A stretch of DNA of 64,000 nucleotides from Ornithinibacillus salinisoli (GTDB lineage: Bacteria > Bacillota > Bacilli > Bacillales > Amphibacillaceae). The stretch lies in assembly GCF_042682545.1 (NCBI RefSeq), contig NZ_JBHUHQ010000041.1; one strand, written 5' to 3'. Made by a program: the position numbers and the translations under genes. Below are positions 63,921-64,000 of the stretch, piece by piece. The notes beneath the pieces were generated by a model. It made no database searches and was not told where the DNA came from. It saw only the letters and a list, made by a program, of their open reading frames with translations. Positions within the stretch are counted from its first letter, which is position 1; each line of letters starts with the position of its first letter.

Positions 63921-64000
63921 AAAGTCGAAGGTATACCCAAAAAGCTTCTGATTTAGATTATAATAGAACTAATATACTTGAAGCGGTGATTAAAATGTTA
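63903..64000 (+). mobile_element. Possible left end of an insertion sequence (cut by window)
   Basis: GCTGCTGAAAAAGTCC resembles the terminal repeats of some IS1182/IS4-like elements, and about 90 bases later a start ATG-TTA at 63995 follows GGTGATT. No transposase residue beyond the first two codons is visible, so this is a weak inference. Confidence 0.25.

Noticed and set aside
63734..63940. 68-residue minus-strand frame over the GC-rich element
   Set aside because: It overlaps two repeat elements, has no ribosome site and its composition follows the repeat; judged non-coding.

Overview
This is an AT-rich Bacillota (Bacillaceae) chromosomal segment. It has strong Shine-Dalgarno sites, frequent TTG/GTG starts, lipoprotein signals, purine riboswitches and probable spore-surface genes. 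The run MoxR ATPase / DUF58 / transglutaminase / guaA / pbuG reproduces the Bacillus subtilis yeaC-yeaD-yebA-guaA-pbuG order, and appD-F-A-B-C matches the B. subtilis app operon. A halophilic or alkaliphilic Oceanobacillus/Virgibacillus-like bacterium is my best guess; the genus is inference. No tRNA, rRNA, CRISPR array or prophage was seen.

Layout. 0-5 kb: tail of a sortase-anchored surface protein, then a response regulator with SARP/BTAD output facing a hybrid kinase with two kinase modules; the two genes converge on one shared terminator. 5-10 kb: small membrane and holin-like proteins, a 40-residue Cys-tailed ORF, a JAMM-domain protein, a coiled-coil protein with 13-residue repeats, and a Cys-rich protein behind a SigK-like promoter (probable spore-surface genes). 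10-23 kb: a surface-glycan locus with a complete pseudaminic acid-type pathway (PseB, C, F, G, H, I homologues), two tandem SpsB-like transferases, two methyltransferases, a further SDR and a reversed ParB/sulfiredoxin-fold gene. I read it as an sps-type spore-coat polysaccharide locus.

23-37 kb: a GNAT protein, an ASCH protein, the app oligopeptide ABC operon on the minus strand (with a 10-codon ORF and an intercistronic terminator), a DUF3231 protein, an amidase, a 52-bp tandem repeat and an AbgT-family transporter. 37-47 kb: the yeaC-pbuG block with separate guanine-type riboswitches before guaA and before pbuG, then an MFS transporter and msrA.

47-63.6 kb: the most intriguing part. A large MalT-like ATPase regulator with SARP/BTAD output precedes a TetR-led cluster: two acyl-CoA ligase-like proteins, a MaoC hydratase, a complete Liv-type ABC importer, two KAS III/thiolase-fold paralogues with altered catalytic residues, an alpha/beta hydrolase and a FabG-like reductase. 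It looks like an uptake and CoA-dependent conversion system for an unidentified carboxylic acid. The last 400 bases hold a second copy of a dispersed hairpin repeat, a GC-rich element and possibly the start of an insertion sequence.
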